Part shown: positions 8,551-18,571 of the stretch, piece by piece
Numbering within the stretch: the stretch's first letter is position 1
Layout of the letters: every line of letters begins with the position of its first letter
NCBI RefSeq assembly: GCF_028369105.1
Contig: NZ_JAQNDO010000001.1
Coordinates: 11,254,501 to 11,318,500 of the forward strand
Length of the DNA: 64,000 nt
Source: Polyangium mundeleinium
Lineage (GTDB): Bacteria > Myxococcota_A > Polyangia > Polyangiales > Polyangiaceae
Reading direction: 5' to 3'
Notes under the pieces: generated by a model
What the model saw: only the letters and a program-made list of their open reading frames with translations
Database searches by the model: none
Told to the model about the DNA's origin: nothing
Position numbers and translations under genes: made by a program

Positions 8551-11001
<2,451 letters not shown>

Positions 11002-11004
11002 GAC

Positions 11005-11043
11005 GCACCGGGCCGCTCGCCCTGGAAACGGGGCGGGCGGTGC
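11005..11043 (+). terminator. hairpin after the kinase gene
   Basis: GCACCG (11005-11010) pairs with CGGTGC (11038-11043), and inside it GCTCGCCC pairs with GGGCGGGC with one mismatch. It starts 3 bases after the kinase stop and ends 31 bases before the next start. No T-run follows, as is usual in GC-rich genomes, so terminator function is inferred from placement. Confidence 0.45.
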
Positions 11044-11074
11044 ACGTGCGTTCGTCGTGACGTAGTCTCCCTAG

Positions 11075-12448
11075 ATGCCGCACGGAACGCGTCCCGCTGG
11101 GAGGCCGGACCGCAGGGACAAACCGGCGAGGCCGAAACAAGCGCTTCGCACGGAGCTCCTGCACATCGAGAACCTGGCCGCAGGTGGAGCCGGCGTGGCT
11201 CGCCTCGCCGATCGCACGGCCGTCTTCGTGCCGGGCACCGCGCCGGGCGAACGCGTGGAAGCCGAGGTCGACAGGAACACGCGACCCGCGCGGGGACGCC
11301 TCCTGCGGGTGATCGAGGCGAGCCCCGATCGCGTAGATCCAACGTGCCTGCACGTGGACGCATGCGGCGGCTGCGACTTCATGCACCTCTCGCAGCACGC
11401 GCAGGAGGCGGCGCACGCGGAGATCGTCCGGAGCGCGGTCGCGCATGCGACGGGCGAAGCGCCGCCCGCGATCCATGTGCATGCCGCGCACGAGCCGCTC
11501 GGCTACCGCACGCGCGCGCGGCTCTACGTGCGCGGCGAGCGTGGTCGGGTGCGGATCGGGTATCGCGCTCCGGGCTCACACGTGCTCGCCGCGACGCCGA
11601 CCTGCATCGTGCTCGCGTCGTCGATCGCCGGCGCGCTCGACGAGATCCCGGCGGTGCTCGCAGGCTCGACGGGCGAAGGCGACGTGCAGATCGCGCGAGG
11701 CGCGGGCGGGCGGCTCGTCGTGGATGTGTCGTGGCGCGGCGAGATCGCGCCCGCGGCGTGGACCGCGATCGATCGACGTGTCGTGGAGGGCGCGTGGGCC
11801 GGCGCGCGCGTGCGCATGGAGGGCGCGAAGACGCCGGCCGTGTTCGGCGATCCGCGGCCGGTGCTCGAAGGCGCGGACGGCGCGCCGCTCGTCATCGCGG
11901 CCGGATCGTTCGCGCAGAGCTCGGATCGCGGCGCGGTGCTGCTCGCTCGGCGCGTGGCGGAGCTCGCCCGCGCGGACGTCGATGCGCCGCGGGAAGGCGC
12001 AGGCGAAGCGACGAACGGGCACGTGCTCGAGCTCTTCGCCGGCAGCGGCACCCTCTCGATCCTGCTCGCGCGTGGGGCGGCGTCGTTCGTCGCGGTCGAG
12101 TCGGACGAGGGAGCTGCACGCTCGGCCCGGGAAAACCTCGCGGCGCGGGATCTTGCGGGCAAGGTCGTCGCCACGGACGCGGACGCTTACCCGATTCCGC
12201 CGCGCGTGGACGTCGTCGTCCTCGATCCGCCGCGGGCTGGCGCGGAGGGCGCGACGGCTGCGATCGCGGCCTCGCGCGTGCAACGTATCGTCTATGTCGC
12301 GTGTGATCCGGCCACGCTCGCGCGGGACCTCGGCGTGCTCTCGCGCGCGGGTTTTGCGCTCACGCACCTGGAGACGGTCGAGCTCTTCCCGCAGACGAGC
12401 CACGTCGAAACCGTGGCCCGCCTCGTGCGTCGCCGCGGGGCGCGTTGA
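11075..12448 (+). CDS. 23S rRNA/tRNA uracil-C5 methyltransferase, RlmD/TrmA family
   Basis: This 457-residue protein is a SAM-dependent RNA m5U methyltransferase. An Arg/Lys-rich tail leads into a TRAM-like domain (about 25-82). The Fe-S ligands are Cys91, Cys97 and Cys100 in CLHVDACGGC, with a fourth at Cys177 (TPTC), the RlmD/RlmC pattern. The Rossmann part has motif I ELFAGSGTLS, the DPPRAG motif (Asp384) and catalytic Cys410 in VYVACDPATLARDL. All expected catalytic residues are present, so the enzyme should be active. The target (U1939, U747 or tRNA U54) cannot be decided from sequence. The next gene starts 28 bases downstream. Confidence 0.9.
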   Translation: MPHGTRPAGRPDRRDKPARPKQALRTELLHIENLAAGGAGVARLADRTAVFVPGTAPGERVEAEVDRNTRPARGRLLRVIEASPDRVDPTCLHVDACGGCDFMHLSQHAQEAAHAEIVRSAVAHATGEAPPAIHVHAAHEPLGYRTRARLYVRGERGRVRIGYRAPGSHVLAATPTCIVLASSIAGALDEIPAVLAGSTGEGDVQIARGAGGRLVVDVSWRGEIAPAAWTAIDRRVVEGAWAGARVRMEGAKTPAVFGDPRPVLEGADGAPLVIAAGSFAQSSDRGAVLLARRVAELARADVDAPREGAGEATNGHVLELFAGSGTLSILLARGAASFVAVESDEGAARSARENLAARDLAGKVVATDADAYPIPPRVDVVVLDPPRAGAEGATAAIAASRVQRIVYVACDPATLARDLGVLSRAGFALTHLETVELFPQTSHVETVARLVRRRGAR

Positions 12449-12476
12449 GCGCTCGCGTGCGCTACGCTCTCGCCGG

Positions 12477-12671
12477 ATGATCCACCACGTCGACGAACGG
12501 CTCCGGCAGGAGGCGCGCCGCTTCCGCCTCGTGTTCACGTGCGGCGACTGCGCGCAGTACGATCCGGAAGGCGATCGTTGCTCGCTCGGATATCCGCACG
12601 TCATGCACAAGGAGCCCGACCTCGACGCGCGTGACGAGGTCGTCTTCTGCAAGGCCTTCGAGCTCCGTTGA
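12477..12671 (+). CDS. small CxxC protein, 64 residues, unknown
   Basis: The ATG at 12477 opens a 64-residue soluble protein with Cys in FTCGDCAQYD, DRCSLGY and VFCKAFE. The spacing CxxC-x9-C-x22-C could bind one zinc or a small Fe-S cluster. It ends in a TGA overlapped by the TTG start of tilS (TTGA), so the two are translationally coupled. There is no signal peptide. I know no characterised family. The position between an RNA methyltransferase and a tRNA lysidine synthetase hints at RNA metabolism, which is inference from context only. Confidence 0.75.
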   Translation: MIHHVDERLRQEARRFRLVFTCGDCAQYDPEGDRCSLGYPHVMHKEPDLDARDEVVFCKAFELR

Positions 12672-13558
12672 CCAAGCCCTCGCACCCGCCTTCGTTGCGA
12701 CGCCTCGCGGAGCGCACCATCCGCGACGAATCGCTCTTCGATCGCGGCGATCGCGTGCTCGTCGCCTGCTCGGGTGGCCCCGACTCGACGGCGCTCCTCC
12801 ACGTGCTCGCGCTGCTCCGCCGCACGATCGGCCATGACGTGGTGGGGCACGGGATCGATCATGGATTGCGCCCCGAGGCGCGGGACGAACTCGCGCTCGC
12901 GGCCGAGCTTGCCGACAAGTTCGGTGTTCCTTTCGAGGTGACGCGGATCGACGTCGAGCCGGGGGGAAACCTCCAGGCGCGGGCGCGCGAGGCGCGTCAT
13001 CGGGCGCTGCAGGACGCTGCGGCGCGGCACGGGGCCGCCGTGATCGCCACGGGCCACACGGCCGACGACAAGGCCGAGACGGTCCTCCTGCGCTTGCTCC
13101 GTGGCGCGGGCCCGCGTGGCCTCGCCGTGCTCGAACCACGCGCGCCTGCGCCCGTACCGCCGAGCGGCTCCGAAACGCCGCGCGACCTCGTGCGTCCGCT
13201 CGTCCGGGCGCGCCGGGCCGACGTCCTGCTTCACCTCGATCGTCACGCGATCGCGCACGCGCGCGACCCTTCCAACCTCGACCCTCGATTCACGCGTGTC
13301 CGGGTGCGCCGCGAGCTGATTCCCCTGCTGGAGGACTTATCACCACGGATCATCGACCATCTCTGTGCCCTCGCGGACATGCTGCACGACGTCCGTCCGG
13401 CGGAGGACCCGATGAGCGAACTCGGCCGGGCGCAACGCAGGACGATCGAGCGAGCCCAAAAGAAGGGCGTTCGGATTGTGAAGATACGTATGAAGGGGGG
13501 ACGAGAGCTCGACGTGACCTTCCCAGCCGGGAAGATCGTCCTTAACGAAAAGAAATGA
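12668..13558 (+). CDS. tilS: tRNA(Ile)-lysidine synthetase TilS, short form
   Basis: TilS converts C34 of the AUA-reading tRNA-Ile to lysidine with ATP. The N-terminal PP-loop [10 protein letters not shown] is at residues 35-44. The family block [15 protein letters not shown] follows, then the second signature [20 protein letters not shown] and [13 protein letters not shown]. At 296 residues the protein lacks the C-terminal domains of the roughly 430-residue E. coli enzyme and resembles the compact forms of other lineages. The TTG at 12668 is chosen because it overlaps the upstream TGA. The last 45 residues ([19 protein letters not shown]) form a small basic beta-rich tail I do not recognise. 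ftsH follows, a common arrangement. Confidence 0.9.
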   Translation: MTKPSHPPSLRRLAERTIRDESLFDRGDRVLVACSGGPDSTALLHVLALLRRTIGHDVVGHGIDHGLRPEARDELALAAELADKFGVPFEVTRIDVEPGGNLQARAREARHRALQDAAARHGAAVIATGHTADDKAETVLLRLLRGAGPRGLAVLEPRAPAPVPPSGSETPRDLVRPLVRARRADVLLHLDRHAIAHARDPSNLDPRFTRVRVRRELIPLLEDLSPRIIDHLCALADMLHDVRPAEDPMSELGRAQRRTIERAQKKGVRIVKIRMKGGRELDVTFPAGKIVLNEKK

Positions 13559-13610
13559 TCGAGCCACGTCGGTACCGAATGGACGGCGCGGCTTGGCTTC
13601 CATTGGCGGC

Positions 13611-13629
13611 CATGCCACCGCGTGGCATG
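13611..13629. promoter_or_regulatory. perfect hairpin/palindrome in the tilS-ftsH gap
   Basis: CATGCCAC (13611-13618) and GTGGCATG (13622-13629) form an 8-bp perfect inverted repeat around the triplet CGC, about 78 bases before the ftsH GTG. It could be an operator, given its dyad symmetry, or a leader hairpin. No poly-T follows. Confidence 0.4.
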
Positions 13630-13706
13630 CTGGTGAAAAGAAGCGTTACATTTGGACGCAGTCTGCTTGTCCCGAGGAGATCGGGGCGGGCAACCCGAGG
13701 ATCCTC

Positions 13707-15650
13707 GTGAAGCAATCGCACAAGACGCTCCTCCTTTGGGTCCTGCTGATCATGATGTTCCTCGTGATCTGGCAGTTCCTGAGCCCCGATCGCCCGCCCG
13801 CGACGCAGGTCTCGTTCAGCGAGTTCATGAGCCAGGTTCAGGCCGATCGCGAGAAGGACCCGCATGTCGACTCCGTCTCGATCAAGGATCGTGAATACAC
13901 GTTCTGGGTAAAGGACCCGAAGAGCAACTCGAAGGTCAAAAAGGTCACGATCGGCCCGGACAACGCCGACGAGATCACGAAGACGCTGGTCGACAACAAG
14001 GTCGCCGTCACCTTCGAGAAGGAGGACGCGTCGCCGTTCTGGTCGGGCGCGCTCGTGACCATCCTGCCGATGGTCTTCCTCCTCGTCATGTTTTACCTGT
14101 TCATGCGGCAGCTCCAGGCGGGCGGCGGCAAGGCGATGAGCTTCGGCAAATCGCGCGCGCGGCTGCTCTCGGAGTCGCAGAACAAGGTGACGTTCGCGGA
14201 CGTCGCCGGCATCGACGAGGCGAAGGACGAGCTCGAAGAGATCATCGCCTTCCTCAAGGATCCGAAGAAGTTCCAGAAGCTCGGCGGCCGCATCCCCAAG
14301 GGCGTGCTCATGATGGGCCCGCCCGGCACGGGCAAGACGCTGCTCGCGAAGGCCATCGCGGGTGAGGCGGGCGTGCCGTTCTTCTCGATCTCGGGCTCGG
14401 ACTTCGTCGAGATGTTCGTGGGCGTCGGCGCGAGCCGCGTGCGTGACCTGTTCGAGCAGGGCAAGAAGCACGCGCCCTGCATCATCTTCATCGACGAGAT
14501 CGACGCTGTCGGCCGTCACCGCGGCGCGGGCCTCGGCGGCGGGCACGACGAGCGCGAGCAGACGCTGAACCAGCTCCTCGTCGAGATGGACGGCTTCGAG
14601 TCGAACGAGGGCGTGATCATCATCGCCGCGACGAACCGCCCGGACGTCCTCGATCCCGCGATCCTGCGGCCCGGCCGCTTCGATCGGCGCATCGTGGTGA
14701 ACCGCCCGGACGTGCGCGGCCGCGAGGGCATCCTCCGCGTGCACACGAAGAAGGTGCCGCTCGGTCCGGACGTCGACCTCGACATCATCTCCCGCGGTAC
14801 GCCCGGATTCGTCGGGGCCGACCTCGAGAACCTCGTCAACGAAGCCGCGCTGCTCGCCGCGCGCCAGGACAAGGACCTCGTCTCGATGGTCGACTTCGAG
14901 ATGGCCAAGGACAAGGTCCTCATGGGCACCGAGCGCCGCAGCATGGTCATCAGCGACGAGGAGAAAAAGACGACGGCGTGGCACGAGGCTGGCCACGCGC
15001 TCGTGGCGAAGCTGCTCGAGAAGAACGCCGACCCCGTGCACAAGGTGACGATCATCCCGCGCGGCCCGGCGCTCGGCATCACGCAGCAGCTCCCGAAGGA
15101 AGACCGCCTGAGCATGTCGCGCGACTTCGCGAAGGCGCGCCTCGCGGTGCTGATGGGCGGCCGCGTCGCCGAGGAGATCGTCTTCGGCCAGTTCACGACG
15201 GGCGCGGGCAACGACATCAAACAAGCGTCGAACCTCGCGCGCCGCATGGTGACCGAGTTCGGCATGAGCGACGTCATCGGCCCGATCTCGTACGCCGCGA
15301 ACGAGGAGAGCGTCTTCCTCGGCCGCGACTTCACGAGCCAGTCGCGCAACTACTCGGAGACGGTCGCCAACCAGATCGACGACGAGGTCCGCAAGTTCGT
15401 GTTCGACGGCCACGCCGAGGCGCGCCGCCTGCTCGACGAGAACCGCGAGGCGCTCGACAAGCTGGCGAACGCGCTGCTCGAGCGCGAGACGCTCGACGCC
15501 GAGGAGGTCGACGCAATCGTGGCTGGGCGCGAGTTGCCCGAGCGGCAGAAGGTCGTCATCCCGACCTACGCCGACCGCGAGCGCGCCGCGAAGGAGAAGC
15601 GCCGCGCCGCCAGCATCTTCGGCGCGCCGAAGCCGGCTCCGAGCACGTGA
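13707..15650 (+). CDS. ftsH: ATP-dependent zinc metalloprotease FtsH
   Basis: FtsH is a membrane-anchored AAA+ protease that degrades misfolded membrane proteins and regulators. The GTG at 13707 is preceded by GAGGA at 5 bases spacing and starts directly before TM1 (about 7-25), giving 647 residues. A periplasmic loop and TM2 (about 116-135) follow. The AAA+ module has Walker A GPPGTGKT (204-211), Walker [10 protein letters not shown] and second-region-of-homology [20 protein letters not shown]. The zinc site HEAGH is at 426-430, with the third ligand expected in GNDIKQAS. The C-terminal tail is short and basic. All catalytic elements are intact. The stop overlaps the next gene's GTG. Confidence 0.97.
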   Translation: MKQSHKTLLLWVLLIMMFLVIWQFLSPDRPPATQVSFSEFMSQVQADREKDPHVDSVSIKDREYTFWVKDPKSNSKVKKVTIGPDNADEITKTLVDNKVAVTFEKEDASPFWSGALVTILPMVFLLVMFYLFMRQLQAGGGKAMSFGKSRARLLSESQNKVTFADVAGIDEAKDELEEIIAFLKDPKKFQKLGGRIPKGVLMMGPPGTGKTLLAKAIAGEAGVPFFSISGSDFVEMFVGVGASRVRDLFEQGKKHAPCIIFIDEIDAVGRHRGAGLGGGHDEREQTLNQLLVEMDGFESNEGVIIIAATNRPDVLDPAILRPGRFDRRIVVNRPDVRGREGILRVHTKKVPLGPDVDLDIISRGTPGFVGADLENLVNEAALLAARQDKDLVSMVDFEMAKDKVLMGTERRSMVISDEEKKTTAWHEAGHALVAKLLEKNADPVHKVTIIPRGPALGITQQLPKEDRLSMSRDFAKARLAVLMGGRVAEEIVFGQFTTGAGNDIKQASNLARRMVTEFGMSDVIGPISYAANEESVFLGRDFTSQSRNYSETVANQIDDEVRKFVFDGHAEARRLLDENREALDKLANALLERETLDAEEVDAIVAGRELPERQKVVIPTYADRERAAKEKRRAASIFGAPKPAPST

Positions 15651-16276
15651 AAGGTAGGGCGATCGCGCCGGCCCTCGTCGCCGCGGCGTTCGCCCTGCCC
15701 GTCCCCTCCCCTCTCTCCGAAGCACCCCTCCCTCCCCCACGCAGAAGCACCGCCGCCGTGATCGACGCGGCGGCGGCGCCTGCTCCATCGCTCGATCCAC
15801 GCCCCGTGGATCCCGCAGCGGATGCACCTCCCGCGAAGAAACCGCTCGCGACGATCGTGCACGGTCACACGCAGGAGACCGTCGCGCTCACCGAGGACGA
15901 ACCAACGATCGAGCGCTTCTCCACGTTCCTCGCGGACCACGGTTACGAGCAAGAGACGCGCATCGATCCACGGCTGCTCGATCTGCTTCGTACGATCGCG
16001 AAGAAACACGAGGGCACGCGGATCGAGATCGTGAGCGGCTACCGGAGCCCCAAGCGCAACGAGGTGATGCGCAAGAAGGGCCGGCACGTCGCATCGCACA
16101 GCCAGCACACGCTCGGCATGGCGATCGATTTCCGCGTCGAGGGGCTCACCGTCCCGAAGCTCGCGGCCGAGATCCTGCAGGCGAAGTGGCAAGGCGGACT
16201 CGGCACCTACGCGGGGAAACGCGACAGGTTCGTGCACGTCGACACGGGGCCGAAGCGGCGCTGGAGCGGGATCTAA
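15647..16276 (+). CDS. DUF882/peptidase M15-like exported protein
   Basis: The GTG at 15647 overlaps the ftsH stop (GTGA). The 209-residue protein has a signal-like N-terminus ([16 protein letters not shown]) and a Pro/Ala-rich spacer, then the M15-like core. That core shows [24 protein letters not shown] (His near 154 and Asp near 161 as zinc ligands) and [12 protein letters not shown] (His near 197). This is the fold of D-Ala-D-Ala metallopeptidases and of the YcbK/DUF882 group, which act on or bind peptidoglycan. The stop TAA overlaps the stop of the convergent porin gene (shared CTAA). Confidence 0.8.
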   Translation: MKGRAIAPALVAAAFALPVPSPLSEAPLPPPRRSTAAVIDAAAAPAPSLDPRPVDPAADAPPAKKPLATIVHGHTQETVALTEDEPTIERFSTFLADHGYEQETRIDPRLLDLLRTIAKKHEGTRIEIVSGYRSPKRNEVMRKKGRHVASHSQHTLGMAIDFRVEGLTVPKLAAEILQAKWQGGLGTYAGKRDRFVHVDTGPKRRWSGI

Positions 16277-17778
16277 GGCGCGCGCAGTACAGCCTGGAGA
16301 TACGCGAAGTGCTGCATGTCGGGCTGGCCGCGGCTCGACGCCTGGAGGATGTTCCGCGCGCCCTCGCCGGTCAGGAAGAGGCCGTAGGAGGCCTCGATCG
16401 CGAGCGGATCCCACGCACGCAGGCCGAACGTCGCGTCGACCTGGTGGCCGAGGACGTGCGACTCGTTCGTGGCCGAGGCGCCGATCGGGATCAACGACGC
16501 GCTCGTCCAGCGCCCCTTCGGCTCGGCGAGGCCAACGAAGCGGTAGCCGAGGTTCACCGAGAACGTGTCGGTCGGGCGCGCCGCGATGTCAGCGCCAGCC
16601 TCGATCAAGTTCGACCACGCGTAGAGGCCCATGCGGCCGTGCATCGGACGCTCTTCGGGGAGGATCGGATCAAAACGCGTCTGCACGGCGAGCGTGTCCG
16701 TGCTGCCGTTGTCCCCCGAAGCGTACGCGCCCGCCGCGCCGAACGTGAGATGCCAGGGCAGCGCCGTCTCCCACGTGACGCGCCCGGCGCCCGCGAAGGC
16801 ACGTAGATCGCGGTTCGCGCCGAAGCTCGAAATGCGGCCGAGCTCGTACGCGCCTTCGACGGCGTACCGAACGCCGCGGTAGTCCCCGGACAGGCGCGCG
16901 TCGATCACGTACGTATCGCTCGGCGTGAGATCGATCGCGACCGGCGGCCGGACGATCCGCGCGAGCGCCGTCACGTCCACCGCGAGCAGCGGGAAGATGC
17001 GAAAGACCGCGTGCGCGCCGTAGAGCTGGCTGCCCGTCTGCGGCCGGACCGTCGTCGTGGGCACCGTGCTGCTGTCCGTGCCCCCCGTCGATCCCCCGCC
17101 CGCCGCGCCGCCGAGGCTACCGAGCCCCCCGAGCGGCGACGTTCCGATGAGCGCTGCGAGCAGCTCGACGTCGATGTCCTTCCAGGACAAACCGAGCCGC
17201 GCGGCATCGAGCGCTCGTGGCCGTTGCGTAAAATCGCTCTCGCCGACGAGGCGCCCGTCGCCCCACACGACGCGCTGGCGACCGAGCCGGAACCACTGCC
17301 GGCGGTTCTTCCGATGCACGTCGAGGTACGCCTCGAAGAGCCCGAGGCCCGCGCCGAGCTGGTTGCCTTGCAGCACGCTGGACCCCATGGAGCCCGCGAT
17401 CGGGCGCGCGTCCTGCAGCACGATCGCCGCCGTCACCGGGCCTCGATCCACCGCGAGGCCGAGCCGCGCGCGGCTCGTCGCCGCCCACTGCGACGTGTAG
17501 ATCGGCGTCATGTAGCTCAGCCCGTCGAAGCGCGGCGGCAGGTTCGAGCCGTACGCGTCTTCGAGCACTGCCCCGCGCGTGAAATTCACGCCGCCGATGT
17601 CGAACGGATCGGTGCGGAACTCGCCGCGCACGCGCAGCTCGAACGAGGGCCGGAAGGTGAACGACCCGACCGGGATCGACTCGGGCAGCGGCGTCGCCTG
17701 CGCCTCGGCGCGAGGGCTCGCGAGCGAGAGCGCGAGCGCGGCCGCTGCGGCGAAGGCGTGGGGGTTCAGTCTTGTCAT
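16273..17778 (-). CDS. outer-membrane beta-barrel protein, alginate-export-like
   Basis: This 501-residue protein begins with a signal peptide (AAAAALALSLASPRAEAQA) and then shows alternating hydrophobic/polar strands throughout (SFELRVRGEFRTD, RQWFRLGRQRVVWGDGR, DTFSVNLGYRFVG). The RFRLGRQ-like repeat and the block VWGDGRLVGESDFTQRPR resemble the alginate-export (AlgE-like) porin family. A Gly/Ser/Thr-rich loop sits near residue 240. It starts 1 base after the stop of the upstream lipoprotein gene, as the last gene of the GYF-lipoprotein-porin operon. The substrate is unknown. Confidence 0.75.
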   Translation of the reverse strand: MTRLNPHAFAAAAALALSLASPRAEAQATPLPESIPVGSFTFRPSFELRVRGEFRTDPFDIGGVNFTRGAVLEDAYGSNLPPRFDGLSYMTPIYTSQWAATSRARLGLAVDRGPVTAAIVLQDARPIAGSMGSSVLQGNQLGAGLGLFEAYLDVHRKNRRQWFRLGRQRVVWGDGRLVGESDFTQRPRALDAARLGLSWKDIDVELLAALIGTSPLGGLGSLGGAAGGGSTGGTDSSTVPTTTVRPQTGSQLYGAHAVFRIFPLLAVDVTALARIVRPPVAIDLTPSDTYVIDARLSGDYRGVRYAVEGAYELGRISSFGANRDLRAFAGAGRVTWETALPWHLTFGAAGAYASGDNGSTDTLAVQTRFDPILPEERPMHGRMGLYAWSNLIEAGADIAARPTDTFSVNLGYRFVGLAEPKGRWTSASLIPIGASATNESHVLGHQVDATFGLRAWDPLAIEASYGLFLTGEGARNILQASSRGQPDMQHFAYLQAVLRAP

Positions 17779-17779
17779 G

Positions 17780-18571
17780 TCAGGGCTCGAAATCGTCGCT
17801 CGGCTTGGGCTTCGGCGCCGGCGATCCTCCCGCGGGCGCGCCGCCGCCGCCACCCCCGCCGCCGGGCCGCGGGCGCGCCGCCTTGCCGGTGAACTTCGCG
17901 AGCGCCGTGTCGGCCGCGCCGGTCTCCAGCGCCATCGCCAGGCCCACGACGAAGGACGACGCGAGCCCCGCCTCCGTCGTCGCGCGCCCGCGCAGCTCGG
18001 CGAGCACGATCCGCGCGCCTTCGAGCTCGCGCGGGGCGTCGCCCGACTTCGCCGCGGGCGTCGCGGACAGCTCCGTCCGTTTCGTGTCGAGGAACCGCGC
18101 GCGTTGTTCGAGCTCGCCCATGCGCCGCGCCACATCGAGCGACGCCTTCACGGATTGCTCCACGGCCTTCGCGAGCGCCTCGGGATCCTCGCTCGTCTTG
18201 CCTCGCTTCTGCGCGAGCACGAGGAGCTTCGCGTCGGGCGTGAGCTCGAGGTGCAGCGACGTGCCTGCCTCGTCGAGCGTCTTCGCCTTCTTCGCGGCCG
18301 CCTCCAGCGCGGCCCCGGCTTCGGCCGTCTCCGCGAGCCCGAGCGCCTTCACGAGATCGGCGCGCGCGGCCTTCCGATCACTCTCGGCGCGATCGACCTC
18401 GCCGCGCAGCGCGACGACGGACTTGAAGAAATCGTCGAGCGAGGGCTCCTTCGTGGTGATGGCCTTGCCCTGCTCGATCTGCGACAGCGAGGGCCCGCAT
18501 GCGGGCAGCGAGGACAAGCTCGCCGCCACGACGAAGGCCCACGCGAACGCTCGCCTCGACGACACTCTCAT
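17780..18571 (-). CDS. lipoprotein with long helical body
   Basis: The ATG at 18571 overlaps the TGA of the upstream gene (ATGA), which fixes the start. The signal peptide ends in lipobox SLPAC (Cys25). The 263-residue protein is rich in Ala, Lys, Glu and Leu, with heptad-like stretches (ESDRKAARADLVKALGLAET, EQSVKASLDVARRMGELEQR) that should form coiled coils. It ends in a Gly-rich linker and the acidic end PKPKPSDDFEP. It lies between a GYF-like membrane protein and an outer-membrane barrel, so an envelope-spanning or periplasmic adaptor role is a reasonable inference. Confidence 0.75.
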   Translation of the reverse strand: MRVSSRRAFAWAFVVAASLSSLPACGPSLSQIEQGKAITTKEPSLDDFFKSVVALRGEVDRAESDRKAARADLVKALGLAETAEAGAALEAAAKKAKTLDEAGTSLHLELTPDAKLLVLAQKRGKTSEDPEALAKAVEQSVKASLDVARRMGELEQRARFLDTKRTELSATPAAKSGDAPRELEGARIVLAELRGRATTEAGLASSFVVGLAMALETGAADTALAKFTGKAARPRPGGGGGGGGAPAGGSPAPKPKPSDDFEP

